A DNA stretch of 64,000 nt from Desulfoscipio geothermicus. GTDB lineage: Bacteria; Bacillota; Desulfotomaculia; Desulfotomaculales; Desulfallaceae. This document shows, in pieces, positions 9,331 to 19,600 of the stretch. A program made the position numbers and the translations under genes. The first letter of the stretch is position 1. Every line of letters starts with the position of its first letter. The DNA is taken from the NCBI GenBank assembly GCA_016841645.1, contig JAENYS010000001.1, positions 331,884-395,883 of the forward strand. Direction: 5' to 3'. The notes under the pieces are model-generated. The model did no database searches and was not told where the DNA came from. It saw nothing but the letters and a program-made list of their open reading frames with translations.

Positions 9331-9474
9331 TGCGACCGGATCGTGCACAGCATCATGAGCGCCGGGGAAGTGGTCGATATCGACCGCGACAAGGCTGTCT
9401 ATTTAATCAAGTTCGATAAACTCGAAACGCTGCGCAAAATCAGTTTCAAAGTACAGCTGAAGGCGCAATTATAG
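9331..9474 (+). pseudogene. C-terminal gene remnant, resembles the tail of a UvrD/PcrA-type helicase
   Basis: The frame reads DRIVHSIMSAGEVVDIDRD and then YLIKFDKLETLRKISFKVQ before TAG. This pattern (VxHxxxGxGxVxxID...IKFD...RKISF) looks like the small Tudor-like C-terminal domain of UvrD-family helicases. No start codon, ribosome site or upstream domain is present, so it is a stranded 3' end. The family call is weak; the remnant status is clearer. Confidence 0.35.
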
Positions 9475-9585
9475 CTGCTACCAGGTGGCCGGACCACCAC
9501 ACCGGTTGGCCGCCATATTAACTGCAATCACTCACCCAAACCGGCAATCTAATAACCTTATGCAAATCCCAAGCCGAAGCCTGGA

Positions 9586-11058
9586 CTATTTCACGAAACG
9601 TTCCCAATTTTTCACTTCAAGGAAGGCAGCACGCTGGAATGAACTCTTCAACTCGAAGGGCACGGTGCAATCAAAGATCGTTTTACAAGCCAGCCCGTTG
9701 TCATGGTAACCCGTATATTCACGTTTTTGCGAAGGATCAAGCGGATGGCAGCGTATCGCCGGAATGGTGATGATATCCTTGTCTGCCTCAAAGCGTGTAG
9801 TCATGGCCCATAACACATCATTGGTGTCAAAGATATCCACATCTTCATCCACCAGGATGATATGCTTTAATTCACTGAAGGCTGAAAAGGCCAGCAGGGC
9901 CGCTTGGCGTTGTTTCCCTTCATCAGATGGTACTGCTTTTTTAATTTGAATGACCGCAATATATTTACCGCCGCCTGAAGAATGGGCATAGACATTGATT
10001 ACCTTGCCGGGCATGGCGCGCTCTACCAATTGCATAATAGAAGCTTCTGTTGGAATGCCTACCATGCTGACATGTTCTTCAGATGGCCCGATAACCGTTT
10101 GCATAATCGGATTGTCCCGGCGATGGGTCACAGCTTTTACCTTGATCACAGGCACAGCACTTTGTGCGCCGCCTGTATACCCGGGAAACTCCGGCATGGC
10201 TTTGCCGGTATTGGTATTTTGGTCTTCCACAACCCGGTAATTGGGCAGCAATTCCCCTTCGATGATCCATTCCGCGTTGGCGATCCCTTTTTGCTCAACT
10301 GTTAAGGCTTGTACCAATTCTACAGGCTGTTTGCGTATAGCACCGGCCACGCCAAGTTCATCATAGCCAAGCGGTGTGGTTGGTGGTTCGAAACAAGATC
10401 CTATTTCAATGGCCGGATCAACGCCAATACTGACGGTCACCGGCATTGGTTTGTCCATAGCTTCATATTTTTGATAAAAGGCACCTAAATGACGGGCCCC
10501 GGGTACAATATACATGGAGATCTCATCTTTAGACTGCAGGCACAGGCGGTGAATAGTCACGTCGCTTTCACCTGTTTCCGGATCATTGCCATACACCATG
10601 CCTAGTGTAATATATGGACCGGCATCCTCCGGTGTATTGGTTGGTGCCGGAACGAGTTTACGCACGTCAAAGCCCGGGTCTGTTGCCGGATGTACCACTT
10701 CCTGGGCCGGAGCTTGTTCCCTGGGCACCGTCACCGGCGTAATCGGAGTGGACACTGCTTCATTCAACAGCTTCCCAAGCTTTTCCGGTTCCGTTTCCAA
10801 CATGGCCGCCACCCGTTTACGACTCGCCAGCAGGCCAATCAATACCCGTGTTCCATGAAATCCCTTCACGTTGTTGAACATCATGGCCGGCCCTTCCCTG
10901 GTCGGACGTTTTACAGTACCGCCGGCCCCGACATAACGGTATACTCCTGATAGTTCGGCTTCCGGATTTACTTCCTCATTGGTCTCAATGTATTGTCCGT
11001 CCAGTTCCTTCAGACGAGCCAATGTGGAACGCAAATCATAATTCTTTTTTTCTGCCAC
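9586..11058 (-). CDS. UbiD-family decarboxylase, gallate/protocatechuate decarboxylase type (LpdC-like)
   Basis: Prenylated-FMN-dependent, non-oxidative decarboxylase. The 490 residues fit the family. The N-terminus (AELSGVYRYVGAGGTVKRPT, GPAMMFNNVKGF), SDVTIHRLCLQ with the cofactor-binding Arg171, EPPTTPLGYDELGVAGAIR, the Glu267 region, and PSEEHVSMVGIPTEASI all match the hydroxyarylic acid decarboxylase branch typified by Lactobacillus LpdC, as far as I recall that sequence. The expected reaction is removal of CO2 from gallate or protocatechuate, or the reverse carboxylation of a phenol. The LpdD homologue lies 52 bp upstream, followed by UbiX. Substrate is inferred. Confidence 0.9.
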   Translation of the reverse strand: MAEKKNYDLRSTLARLKELDGQYIETNEEVNPEAELSGVYRYVGAGGTVKRPTREGPAMMFNNVKGFHGTRVLIGLLASRKRVAAMLETEPEKLGKLLNEAVSTPITPVTVPREQAPAQEVVHPATDPGFDVRKLVPAPTNTPEDAGPYITLGMVYGNDPETGESDVTIHRLCLQSKDEISMYIVPGARHLGAFYQKYEAMDKPMPVTVSIGVDPAIEIGSCFEPPTTPLGYDELGVAGAIRKQPVELVQALTVEQKGIANAEWIIEGELLPNYRVVEDQNTNTGKAMPEFPGYTGGAQSAVPVIKVKAVTHRRDNPIMQTVIGPSEEHVSMVGIPTEASIMQLVERAMPGKVINVYAHSSGGGKYIAVIQIKKAVPSDEGKQRQAALLAFSAFSELKHIILVDEDVDIFDTNDVLWAMTTRFEADKDIITIPAIRCHPLDPSQKREYTGYHDNGLACKTIFDCTVPFELKSSFQRAAFLEVKNWERFVK

Positions 11059-11110
11059 GTTTCCTATCCCTCCAAATTCATTTAGACCTTAGCTTGATTT
11101 TTACCTTATT

Positions 11111-11494
11111 TTACTTGTTTTGGGTTTCCCTGTTGAACTTGACTTTGCCCGGCAACTTTTCTGAAAGCTCTTGCATATTGGCGTATAGTAGGGCTATGTC
11201 ATCCTTTGTAGCATCATCAATGTGGACCCCGGCTGAAACTGTGACCACGCACTGCCATGCGGAGCTAAGACGCAGAGCTATTTGACGAGCTATTTCATCT
11301 TCTTTATGGCCTGTAATGCAGATAACGCTGGCGCTTGCCGAATCACTGCCGTCTCCGGTCAGGCTTTTTCTGGGAACAGCGACTGCAACTGCACCGATGT
11401 GAGGCATATCTCCGCCAAAAATACATACGGAAACATCTTTACCGCAAATCAAGGCATGGAGATGAACCTGATACTTTCCTTCCCCGGCTTGCAA
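11111..11494 (-). CDS. LpdD-like prenylated-flavin chaperone / decarboxylase subunit D
   Basis: A small protein of 127 or more residues. It has the LpdD-domain signatures GGDMPHIGAVAVAVPR, SASASVICITGHKEDEIA and AGVHIDDATKDDI. In lactobacilli lpdB-lpdD-lpdC encode UbiX, this small protein and UbiD, so it probably helps load or stabilise prenyl-FMN in the decarboxylase. The coordinates begin at a TTG (11494) that has no ribosome site. The clear AAGGAGG site instead sits 8 nt before an in-frame CTG at 11509, giving an N-terminus MNEFSLQAG, so translation may start at CTG. Confidence 0.82.
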   Translation of the reverse strand: MQAGEGKYQVHLHALICGKDVSVCIFGGDMPHIGAVAVAVPRKSLTGDGSDSASASVICITGHKEDEIARQIALRLSSAWQCVVTVSAGVHIDDATKDDIALLYANMQELSEKLPGKVKFNRETQNK

Positions 11495-11643
11495 AGAAAA
11501 TTCATTCAGGCTTGTTCCCTCCTTATATTGAAAAATCCTGTTAAGCTATCATTTGCGCCTATTTTTGATGCCCAATGTAAATGCATTAAAAATTTTGAAT
11601 GTACTGATATTTTATTATAAAAAAGCATATAGTTGCCAGCTTC

Positions 11644-12213
11644 CTAGCTTTCTTTCAGACCATCCCAACGCTTTAATTCCGGCAGAATGATGCCCAGTTG
11701 ATCAATGGTTCTATAGGCAATATGATTAATGATGTCACCGACAGTTTGGGGCTGGTTATAAAAGGCCGGCACCGGCGGTAAAATAACGGTGCCCATTTGA
11801 GACAACGCCAGCATATTTTCTAAATGAATGGTGTTCAGAGGTGTCTCTCTTGCTAACAGAATTAATTTTTTTCGTTCCTTCAAGATAACATCCGCGGCAC
11901 GTGAGATAAGGTTGTCTGCCAGACCCATGCGAATAGAGGCAAGTGTCTTCATACTGCAAGGTGCAATAATCATGGCATCTACCCGGAATGATCCACTGGA
12001 GATTCTTGCGCCAAGATCTGTTATTGCGTAGGTGAAGTCTGCAAGCCGTTCTACTTCTTCTGCTGTATAATTTGTTTCCGTGGTTAATGTTTTTCTGCCC
12101 CATCCCGACAATATGACATGCGTTTCCACTTCATTAATATTTTTTAAGATTTCTAAAATACGAATGCCAAATATTGCTCCCGTTGTTCCCGTAATGCCGA
12201 CAATTACTTTCAT
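11644..12213 (-). CDS. Flavin prenyltransferase (UbiX/LpdB type)
   Basis: Transfers a dimethylallyl group to reduced FMN, making the prenyl-FMN cofactor used by UbiD enzymes. The 189 residues match UbiX. Visible elements are the N-terminal flavin loop GITGTTGAIFG, the FMN/phosphate site APCSMKTLASIRMG, the DNLISRAADV helix and RETPLNTIHLENM. A GGTGAG site precedes the ATG. It is first of the ubiX-lpdD-ubiD cluster, with about 150 bp between its stop and the lpdD region. Confidence 0.93.
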   Translation of the reverse strand: MKVIVGITGTTGAIFGIRILEILKNINEVETHVILSGWGRKTLTTETNYTAEEVERLADFTYAITDLGARISSGSFRVDAMIIAPCSMKTLASIRMGLADNLISRAADVILKERKKLILLARETPLNTIHLENMLALSQMGTVILPPVPAFYNQPQTVGDIINHIAYRTIDQLGIILPELKRWDGLKES

Positions 12214-12500
12214 TGACTCACCTATTTTCTTTAGTCTTCTGTTTTATTATATACATAGGAGTTAGACAGTCGATATAAATCAATCCAAGTAATAGTATCA
12301 ATTAATCTATATTACAATTTTTATGGTACCCTTGTACATATAATTTGCATAGTTATTCGATATAATAATTGATGAGGGAGCCATAAAGATTAAAATAGCA
12401 CCATATCAACCATTCCTTGTAAAAATGTAAAATAATTGATTCCTATAATTTCGTCCGACAAAACTTGAGTACGAACGTGCATAAACAGAGTTAAAGAAGA

Positions 12501-12548
12501 AGTACCCCCAAATGTCAGATATTAATCTAGTAATTTGGAGGGGTACTT
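12501..12548. terminator. Bidirectional terminator between the flavin reductase and ubiX genes
   Basis: Long inverted repeat AGTACCCC(C)-AAAT ... ATTTGG-AGGGGTACT, pyrimidine-rich on both sides. It ends the flavin reductase transcript on the minus strand. The rest of 12214-12582 is AT-rich, presumably the ubiX promoter region; no clear promoter pair was resolved. Confidence 0.65.
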
Positions 12549-12582
12549 CTTTCTCTTGACCCGGCAAATTATAAACTGGAAT

Positions 12583-13089
12583 TCAAGCCGTTATACTATA
12601 AGAAGCTATAATTTCTCCAAAATACAGCATGTGGTAGTTCTCATCAGCATAAAATCTGTCCTTAATATCATTAGCAAGCATCATAGGATTAAGAGGCTGT
12701 TTGCATATAATCTTACACTCAAATATTAATCCACATTCAGCTATTATTGGGCTGCTAATAGTTTTTGCATTCTGGGCGGTTAATTCAAATTGCTTAAATT
12801 TATCAATATCTCTGCCCGATGTACTGCCGGCTCCAGAAAGGCATTTTTTTAAATTATCATTTAAAGGAATGCTAATGGAAAAATCATCTGCGTTTTCAAG
12901 AAGTTCATAAGTATGACGTGAATGTCTTACTGCAACCATAATGACTGGTTTAGACCACATATAACCGATAGTGCCCCATCCTATAGTCATAGTATTTATC
13001 CGATTATCTGCTTTAACCGTAAGAAAGGCTCCCTTTGGTAAAAGAGTCAGCATTTTATCAGCATATTTAAAATATTCGTCTATTCGCAT
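12583..13089 (-). CDS. Flavin reductase-like domain protein
   Basis: A 168-residue FMN-binding split-barrel protein of the flavin reductase family. The N-terminus reads FLTVKADNRINTMTIGWG, followed by WSKPVIMVAVRHSRHTYELL, the classic flavin-reductase strand-turn. GSTSGRDIDKF follows and a C-terminal FGEII strand closes the barrel. It probably reduces or binds FMN with NAD(P)H. It lies upstream of ubiX on the same strand but behind its own terminator, so a role supplying FMNH2 to UbiX is attractive but unproven. An AGGAG site lies about 12 nt before the ATG. Confidence 0.85.
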   Translation of the reverse strand: MRIDEYFKYADKMLTLLPKGAFLTVKADNRINTMTIGWGTIGYMWSKPVIMVAVRHSRHTYELLENADDFSISIPLNDNLKKCLSGAGSTSGRDIDKFKQFELTAQNAKTISSPIIAECGLIFECKIICKQPLNPMMLANDIKDRFYADENYHMLYFGEIIASYSITA

Positions 13090-13142
13090 TAATATAGATA
13101 ACTCCTTTCAATTTATTTAACAATATCATTGTCAGCATCAGC

Positions 13143-13246
13143 CAGCCTTATGTGCGTCCCATTTGTCCGAGGTAAAGCCACAGCTGATGTCGAGTTCGGC
13201 GCCAAAGTTGATATCTGTATGGTAGATGGCTACGCCTTCTACAGCC
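13143..13246 (+). mobile_element. Frameshifted transposase remnant (DDE, IS5/IS1182-like)
   Basis: The frame reads QPYVRPI and then, after a one-base insertion, VRGKATADVEFGAKVDI and MVDGYAFYS. The block VRPIVRGKA..VEFGAK is a conserved piece of DDE transposases. Only about 35 codons survive, with no terminal repeats visible. The fragment runs into the 3' end of the MBL gene on the other strand. Confidence 0.6.
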
Positions 13247-14000
13247 AGATAGCAAAATCTTTGTACTCATAATTCCCGCTGCCGTGGTGCAGCTTGCCCT
13301 CCGCTTTCAGATGCCGGAAAGCATCCCGCATTCTTAAGAGTATTTCCGGCCCGATATCCAGACTGTGATGTGCCGGGAAAACCCGACTTACCGGAAGCGC
13401 GGCAACGCGCTCGATTGATTTCAAATAGGCTTCCGGGTCGGTGGAGGGATAATAGGCAAACAGGGTATCTTTATAAACCAGATCGCCGGTGAAAAGATAA
13501 CCCCGATCCTTCTCATAAAAACACATATGTCCCGGTGAATGGCCGGGCGTATGTAATATCTGCAGGTTGCGCTCGCCTATGTCAATCACGTCATTATCTT
13601 TCAGCACCCTTGTAGGTGTTCCCTGAAAGAATTCATAGTTGTCCACGTTGTATCTTTCCGGCAGATCGCAGCGATCTACTACCATACCCTTGATCTGTTC
13701 CATGGTTAGCGGAAACTCTCCGTTCAGCCAATTTAATTCATCCTCGTGGGCGTAAAAATCTGGGAAGTACTTATGACCTCCGATGTGATCCCAGTGAATA
13801 TGTGTTGCTACGGCAGTAACCGGCTTATCGGTCAATTTTATTACTTCGTCATAAATATTACAGATACCCAGGCCGGTGTCAATCAGCATGCTGCGGTCAG
13901 CCCCATTTAAAAGATAGGCATGTGTTTCCTCCCAATGTCGGTACTCACTGATGATATGTGTCTCCTTGTCTATATGATTTATTGTGAACCAATCACTCAT
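13239..14000 (-). CDS. MBL-fold metallo-hydrolase
   Basis: A 253-residue metallo-beta-lactamase-fold hydrolase. The metal site THIHWDHIGG supplies His67, His69, Asp71 and His72. Further ligands are in HTPGHSPGHMCFY, FTGDLVY and the late PAHHSLD histidine. This is a full two-metal set of the glyoxalase II-like group. The substrate is unknown. An AAAGGA site precedes the ATG. Its last few codons overlap a transposase scrap on the opposite strand, so the natural C-terminus may have been altered by a past insertion. Confidence 0.88.
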   Translation of the reverse strand: MSDWFTINHIDKETHIISEYRHWEETHAYLLNGADRSMLIDTGLGICNIYDEVIKLTDKPVTAVATHIHWDHIGGHKYFPDFYAHEDELNWLNGEFPLTMEQIKGMVVDRCDLPERYNVDNYEFFQGTPTRVLKDNDVIDIGERNLQILHTPGHSPGHMCFYEKDRGYLFTGDLVYKDTLFAYYPSTDPEAYLKSIERVAALPVSRVFPAHHSLDIGPEILLRMRDAFRHLKAEGKLHHGSGNYEYKDFAIWL

Positions 14001-14064
14001 TCAAATTATCCTTTCTAACTTGTTTGCATATATAAACAGCGCCTTTCAAACACCTGTTCTTCGC

Positions 14065-14748
14065 TCAATCTAACTTGGCTTTGTACTTGATAATCAATCC
14101 CGCCGCCCAATTGAACAACAGCTCGGAAAACCGCTCAAACTCAGTTAGTGCCAAATTTGGCTGTTTCTTGAACGTAATGCCAATCTGCAAAATTTCCTGT
14201 TCCTGTGGATGCAACACGGGGATAAGCTTGGCCTTTTGCTTTATGTAGGTTCCCGTTAGGTCGTAATAGATTGCCTGCACTGTGAAAGCGGCTGTTTTAT
14301 AAAGAGATATCAATATTTTGGCATCTTTTTCGTGCACCATATTGTGGCCGCACATATGATAAATGTTGCAGGCCCCTATCCGGATGGCGCGGCGAATATC
14401 ATTCTTACCGATCAGCGGCAGCAGAAAATCAATACTGCCGAAAATCGGGGTAGTGTCATGATAAAATTGAAACAGATCGGAGCGTTCCCAATTTATTAAC
14501 TCCTGATGGCCGGAGATGAATCCACAAACTTTCTCCCGGTTTGGAAGTGTGTCCAGCATAACATTATATTCTTTCAGATCTTCCGGAGTTGCATGATTGA
14601 GTATGACAACCACATCAATGTCGCTGTTGACCGTTGCTTCGCCCCGACCATAACTTCCCTGAAGCCCGACAAACAGCAGGTGAGAACCGAACAAAGATTT
14701 TAGTTTACCTAAATATACTTTCATCCAAGTGTCTATATTAAAATCCAT
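14065..14748 (-). CDS. Nucleotidyltransferase domain protein
   Basis: A 227-residue protein with a Pol-beta-type nucleotidyltransferase core. The GS motif is GSYGRGEATVNSDIDVVV, with Gly31-Ser32 and the metal carboxylates Asp43 and Asp45. A helical C-terminal half follows, as in the streptomycin/kanamycin nucleotidyltransferase-like group (YKTAAFTVQAIYY). It could modify a small molecule or a protein. The context (MBL gene downstream, IS scraps upstream) does not identify a partner. It lies about 65 bp upstream of the MBL gene on the same strand. Confidence 0.8.
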   Translation of the reverse strand: MDFNIDTWMKVYLGKLKSLFGSHLLFVGLQGSYGRGEATVNSDIDVVVILNHATPEDLKEYNVMLDTLPNREKVCGFISGHQELINWERSDLFQFYHDTTPIFGSIDFLLPLIGKNDIRRAIRIGACNIYHMCGHNMVHEKDAKILISLYKTAAFTVQAIYYDLTGTYIKQKAKLIPVLHPQEQEILQIGITFKKQPNLALTEFERFSELLFNWAAGLIIKYKAKLD

Positions 14749-15026
14749 TTTTGCTCCTATGTGTTAGTTTTATAATCCTTACTGCTAAATTTGTGCTTAT
14801 CTGTGTGTTATTTTATCTAAAGCCTTTATCAGTATCATGTATTGCTCCTAATATAAAAAATCGGATTTTGCTTAAAGCAAGCATAGTTTAAAAATAATGG
14901 GAAATACAGGTGTCCGCCCTTGTTAAGAGTTATCATATTTCCACTGCAAGAGTTCCTGCGAGGGATAATTTTTCTTATCATTTGGCAGCTTAATGCTTTT
15001 AACTGTAATGGTTTTGTCTTCAATTA

Positions 15027-15257
15027 GTGAGCATTAATCGAATCATTGAGTATTATGGACATAAATCCGCGAAATCCGTACAAAGATTATCTTTGATGAA
15101 AGAGGAACTTGCTCTTCAAGGTTTTATGGGCGAACATCAAAGAATTATGCTACGTCTAATGCTCAAACATATTGATATTCTTGCACACAGATCCAGATTT
15201 ATCAAAACCAATACTTGTAAATCCTTCTACAAATATGTAAAAATTCCTTTTATATAA
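15027..15257 (+). mobile_element. Transposase remnant, IS110-like
   Basis: An open frame of 76 codons beginning GTG, containing INRIIEYYGHKSAKSVQRLS and EHQRIMLRLMLKHIDIL. The second block resembles the segment of IS110-family transposases before the second domain (QHRLML..LKHIDFL). The frame then degenerates into unrelated residues. No ends or full-length gene are visible. The rest of 14749-15497 is AT-rich and holds only this remnant and small hairpins (about 15317-15348 and 15390-15424). Confidence 0.45.
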
Positions 15258-15389
15258 TTTAATTTTGTTAGATTTTACAGTATTTCCCCTTTAAATAATT
15301 GGTTTTCGGCTTAATCCACCATATTGTTAATATCATCCAAACAATGTGGAGAGTAGGGTGTTAATCTGAGGTAAAAGAGCAAAACAAGT

Positions 15390-15424
15390 AACCCACGCAA
15401 GATTTTTAATTCCTCGCGGGGGTT
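15390..15424 (-). terminator. Probable terminator of the Wadjet operon
   Basis: Imperfect stem AACCC-ACGC/GCGG-GGGTT with an A/T loop, about 70 bp beyond the jetD stop. It is weakly T-rich on either side. Confidence 0.5.
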
Positions 15425-15497
15425 GTTGTTATAGAATTACAAATTATACTATACATGATTTGGTAATATCAATCGATGCAGCTGTCATGCTCTCTAC

Positions 15498-16670
15498 CTA
15501 AAATTGAATCGCTTCCTGTTCCAATTTGCAGTTATGTTCCAGCATATAGTCAATCACTTCGTCAAACTCACCGCCTTTCAGTTTCTTGAGCCTGTTCCTA
15601 TCGTTGTCTGAGAGCTTTTTTGAATAGTCCTGGTATTTCTTCAGGGTTTCCAGATCCATTTTGTATGGAGTGAAAGCTACTTCTGTTTGTCTTCTAAGGT
15701 GCTCCAATATGTAGAAACCGCCTGCATCAATATCCCCGAAATGATAAAATGCTACTCCCGGATTTTGCCTGTGAATTTTTTTGATGAATTCTCTTCTTAT
15801 ACGATTATGAAATCCACCTAAATAGATCAGGAACATACCCTTGCTGTCAGCAGTATGAAAACTTGTCAGATTTTCAACCGTCATTACCGATTCCCCGGTG
15901 ATTTCAATCTTTTCAATATCCTCAAGCATGGCAGACGAAATTGCGATATCGCCGCTTAACTCACTCAAGTCAATTCTTTGCCCCGCTAATATCAAGGTAC
16001 CCGCGCCTTTAAAATTAACATACGTCGGATTCTTTACGATGTTTAAATTCTCCAGCACCTGATCCTTTTCCGGAAAATCGCCATACTCAAAGAGCAGATT
16101 TACAACTTTGGCGCTGATGCGGTCAAATAATTTAGAGTCTTTATATATCCTGACGGAAAAGTCCCTGGAAAATGTCTCGGTATCAACTTCGAATAATCTT
16201 TCCGCCGCTATCATGACGTTCTCGAATTCCCGCAAATCTTCGCTGAGAAATTGTATAGACTTGTTAGCGCTGATTCTTTCAAGCTGTGTTCCACAAAAGC
16301 GTTTAAGTATTTCATTTTTATCCTTATACTCATCAAGCAGCTTTATAATGGCCTTGTTAAGCTCCCTTTTCTGTATTCTGCCGATATATTGATACACTTG
16401 CTCGATTTCATCCAGGTTTAGGTGAACTTCACTGCATACATTAGCCTTGTTGATCTTGGCTGAGATTAGTTTTTTTCTCGCCAATACATCGACAGCTTCA
16501 TTGACAGTTTGAAACGCTTCAAAGTTGGCGTGGTCAGCATATTGCGGAAATATTGAGGCAACCTTAACCACGAATTTCTGGTTGACCTTATTAGCCCCGG
16601 TAAAACTCTTGCTCTTCTCATACTTATCTAAAAGCGTATTTAAAATAATCTTTTCATATTTACTTATCAT
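15498..16670 (-). CDS. jetD: Wadjet nuclease subunit JetD (Toprim)
   Basis: Nuclease of the Wadjet anti-plasmid complex, which cleaves small circular DNA after SMC-type extrusion. The 390-residue protein has a helical/winged N-terminal half and a C-terminal Toprim (DUF2220-type) domain. The conserved glutamate is Glu266 in VMTVENLTSF. The metal aspartates are Asp313 and Asp315 in HFGDIDAGGFY. The gene overlaps jetC by ATGA, so expression is coupled. All catalytic residues expected of a Toprim appear intact, so the system looks active. It is last in jetA-B-C-D. Confidence 0.93.
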   Translation of the reverse strand: MISKYEKIILNTLLDKYEKSKSFTGANKVNQKFVVKVASIFPQYADHANFEAFQTVNEAVDVLARKKLISAKINKANVCSEVHLNLDEIEQVYQYIGRIQKRELNKAIIKLLDEYKDKNEILKRFCGTQLERISANKSIQFLSEDLREFENVMIAAERLFEVDTETFSRDFSVRIYKDSKLFDRISAKVVNLLFEYGDFPEKDQVLENLNIVKNPTYVNFKGAGTLILAGQRIDLSELSGDIAISSAMLEDIEKIEITGESVMTVENLTSFHTADSKGMFLIYLGGFHNRIRREFIKKIHRQNPGVAFYHFGDIDAGGFYILEHLRRQTEVAFTPYKMDLETLKKYQDYSKKLSDNDRNRLKKLKGGEFDEVIDYMLEHNCKLEQEAIQF

Positions 16671-19600
16671 AGATCGTACTCCTCGATAATGCTGTTCGAC
16701 CCCTCACGCATCGCCATCAATATGGTATCTACTTTTTCACCAATCACTTCCAGCTTGGCCGGCGGCGTGGCCAGGATGATCTGAAACTTCTGGCTGTTCA
16801 AAAAGTCCATCATGGCACTAATCCGGTTATCATCCATTTTGTCAAAGGCTTCATCAAATATGATAATTCTGATGGTGTCGCCCAATTTATAGAGCTGGGC
16901 GAAAGATGCTGCAATAGCCACATAGTATGGGGTCTGTGTCTCTCCGCCGCTTTTTTCACCGTAAATCTTGGAAAAACGTTGAACGGTACCGTCTCTTTTC
17001 TCGACGATGATATCATAGTCCAAATAACTTCGATAATCCGTATACTCCGCAAGAACTTTTTCCCCTCTATCGTCATAGGCGGTCAGTTTGGCGAACAGAT
17101 CCTCCATCTCTTCCTTGTATTCTTGCTCAAAGGCTTGAGACCACAAATTTAAACCCGCTTCATTACTTTTGGAGGTGATCATCTGATAGATACTCTCTTT
17201 TTTCTTGTTAGAGGTCAGTTCAAATTTATAGCTGTCCTCACCATAGTAGATATCCTTCAGAGCTGCATTGAGGTTTTTAAATTCCAGCTTGGCATTCTCG
17301 ATATTCTCTTTTAGCCTGGCCAGGAAAGACTCTCTGAACTCCAGGTGACAATTCTCCTTGGCTTTTTCCAGATCTTCTTCGTATTTGATAATATCGGAAG
17401 CCACCAGCTTGTGATGCTCATTAATGTATTCCTGCATCTGCTCATAGCCGGATCCCAGATCACAGTCATTGTTACTGCAGTAGTTAAGCTGAAGCTTTAT
17501 GAGATCGCGAGTCAATTCAATTTTCTTATTCTGTAGTCCTACCTTCATTGGGGAGAAGTTCTGCACAATTGTTGCCGGCGCTTTCAGCTTGATTTGCTCA
17601 TTGAATTTATTTATTCCCAGCTCAGCGACTTCAGTATCGCTGTCACACAACGCTTTAAAGCTGTTTTCCAATACGGAGATCAGACTCTGAATATCGTTCA
17701 TCTGTTTTATGTTGCTCTCGATTTTATTCTCATAACTTCCGATGGATTTCCCAATTAAATCATAATCAGCTTGAAGTTTCTGGACCTGTCGCGCGCATTC
17801 CTCAATCTGAATTTTAATCTGGATGTAGCTGGGGTCATTCTCCGCATTTTTGAGTTCAATTTTTTCCTTTTGGATTCGCTCGTTGGCGATTTTGAAATTC
17901 TGTGGCGCGTTAATATTTTCCTCTATAACTTCTATTTTGCATACGGCAAGCTTATCAATAACAGACTGGAGCCGCTTCAGATTCTGTTGTGCAGCCGTTA
18001 TGTCGGCATTGACTGTTTCAAGCTCGGCTTGCTTGTTTTTCAGCTGAACTTCGAAGGCATAGGCACCAATATATGGTGTGTGATACACTCTTTCATCAAT
18101 TTTTCTGACCGCATGATTTTGGTAAAGCATGCAGTCAGGCGTTATCGCTACCTTGTGCTCTTTGAGGCTCTCCACAGCCTCACAGCGGATGACCCGGTTA
18201 AGCAGATAGATAGCATAGGCTTTTGCCCACCTATTATCACTTTTTATGACATAGGCAAGGGAACCCATATCCGCACCGGCTTTGATGTCAAGTTTGTTTG
18301 TATTCACCAGGCCAACCGTATGGACTTCTTTTTTTATTTTATTGTAGACAGCAAGGGCGGTCCGGTAATGTTGCGGCTCCACAATAATATAGAACCTTTG
18401 CGTATTCAGGTAGCCTTCCACTGCGTTCTGCCAGCTTGGAGCTGTGATTTCCAGCAAATCAGAAAATATTCGGGGTTTACTTCTGATGCCAAGGCTTAAA
18501 AACTCTTTTTCAATGGCCGTCAGCAGCTTGATGGTGTTTTCGGGATAGGTCAGTTTCTTGTTCTTCAGATTATTGATCTCTTGCCCCAGCTTGATTTTCT
18601 GATTCTTGAAATTCTCAAGCAGGTCCTTTTGCCTGACGTTGTCGGAATTATAGTTTTCCAGCAGACTTGCCAACTCTTTTTTTAGTTTATAAAGATATTC
18701 CGATTTTGACGTAACGTCCTGCTCCGCTGAACCCAATGCCATCAGCTCATCTTTGGATATAACATATATTCCAAACTGGTTTAACAATACTAATGCTTCT
18801 GTCACTGTCCGCAGCATTTTATTCAGCTTATCGAGTGCTTGCCGGGCATTTTCTTTGTCCCTATTGAGCATATCAATTTTATGCTTGGTGTCTTTGATTA
18901 GCAGCGCGGTTCCATTCTGCCCGAGGGCAACCTGCAGACTTGTCTGCCTGTCTCTTTCGCTTTGCAGGTTGGAACTTAGCAGTTCCAAATTGTTCTGCTC
19001 GCTTTGGAGCTGTTGCCTGAATAGCTGATTGTTTTTTTCAAGTGCTTCAAACTCAAGTTTCTTAGCTTCTATTTCCGCTTTCTTGATTAATATTTCATTT
19101 GTCTTGATCTCCCGTTCTTTCGCAATAATTTCCTCGTTTTTGGAAAGAATCGCTTTCAGGTCATTGATTTTTTCCTTTGTACTGCTCATCAGATCTTCCA
19201 GCTCTTTCAAAGACGCGATATTGTTGCGAAGCGTCGCAACTTCAATTGCTTTTTCTGAAAGAATGAATCTATTGATGAACTCTTTCACATTGTCCATGGG
19301 CTTGAAGGCCAGTGATTTTGGTATCATGTCGAAAAAACGGTTCTCCAGATTCCCAAGTCTTTGTCCAAACCTGGCCTTGGCCTCAGATAGCTGAGCTATC
19401 AGCATGACCTTCTTGTCGTTTCTGCGGAATTCCTCGGATGTAGACGGCCTTCCTCCGATTAAAAAGCTCAGTTCTTCCAAGCTGCACTCTTCGCGGAACC
19501 ATTTGATGGTCAGCTTGCTTTCTTCATCCGGCGAGTCGATCTTTACCCCGAGGGTAAAGTACCTGGCCGTTTTCTCCTCATAAAACTCCAGGGCGACATA

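Noticed and set aside
17771..18499. 242-codon open frame on the plus strand inside jetC
   Set aside because: It is antisense to the coiled-coil and hinge part of JetC, has no ribosome site and no recognisable domain; a shadow of biased codons.
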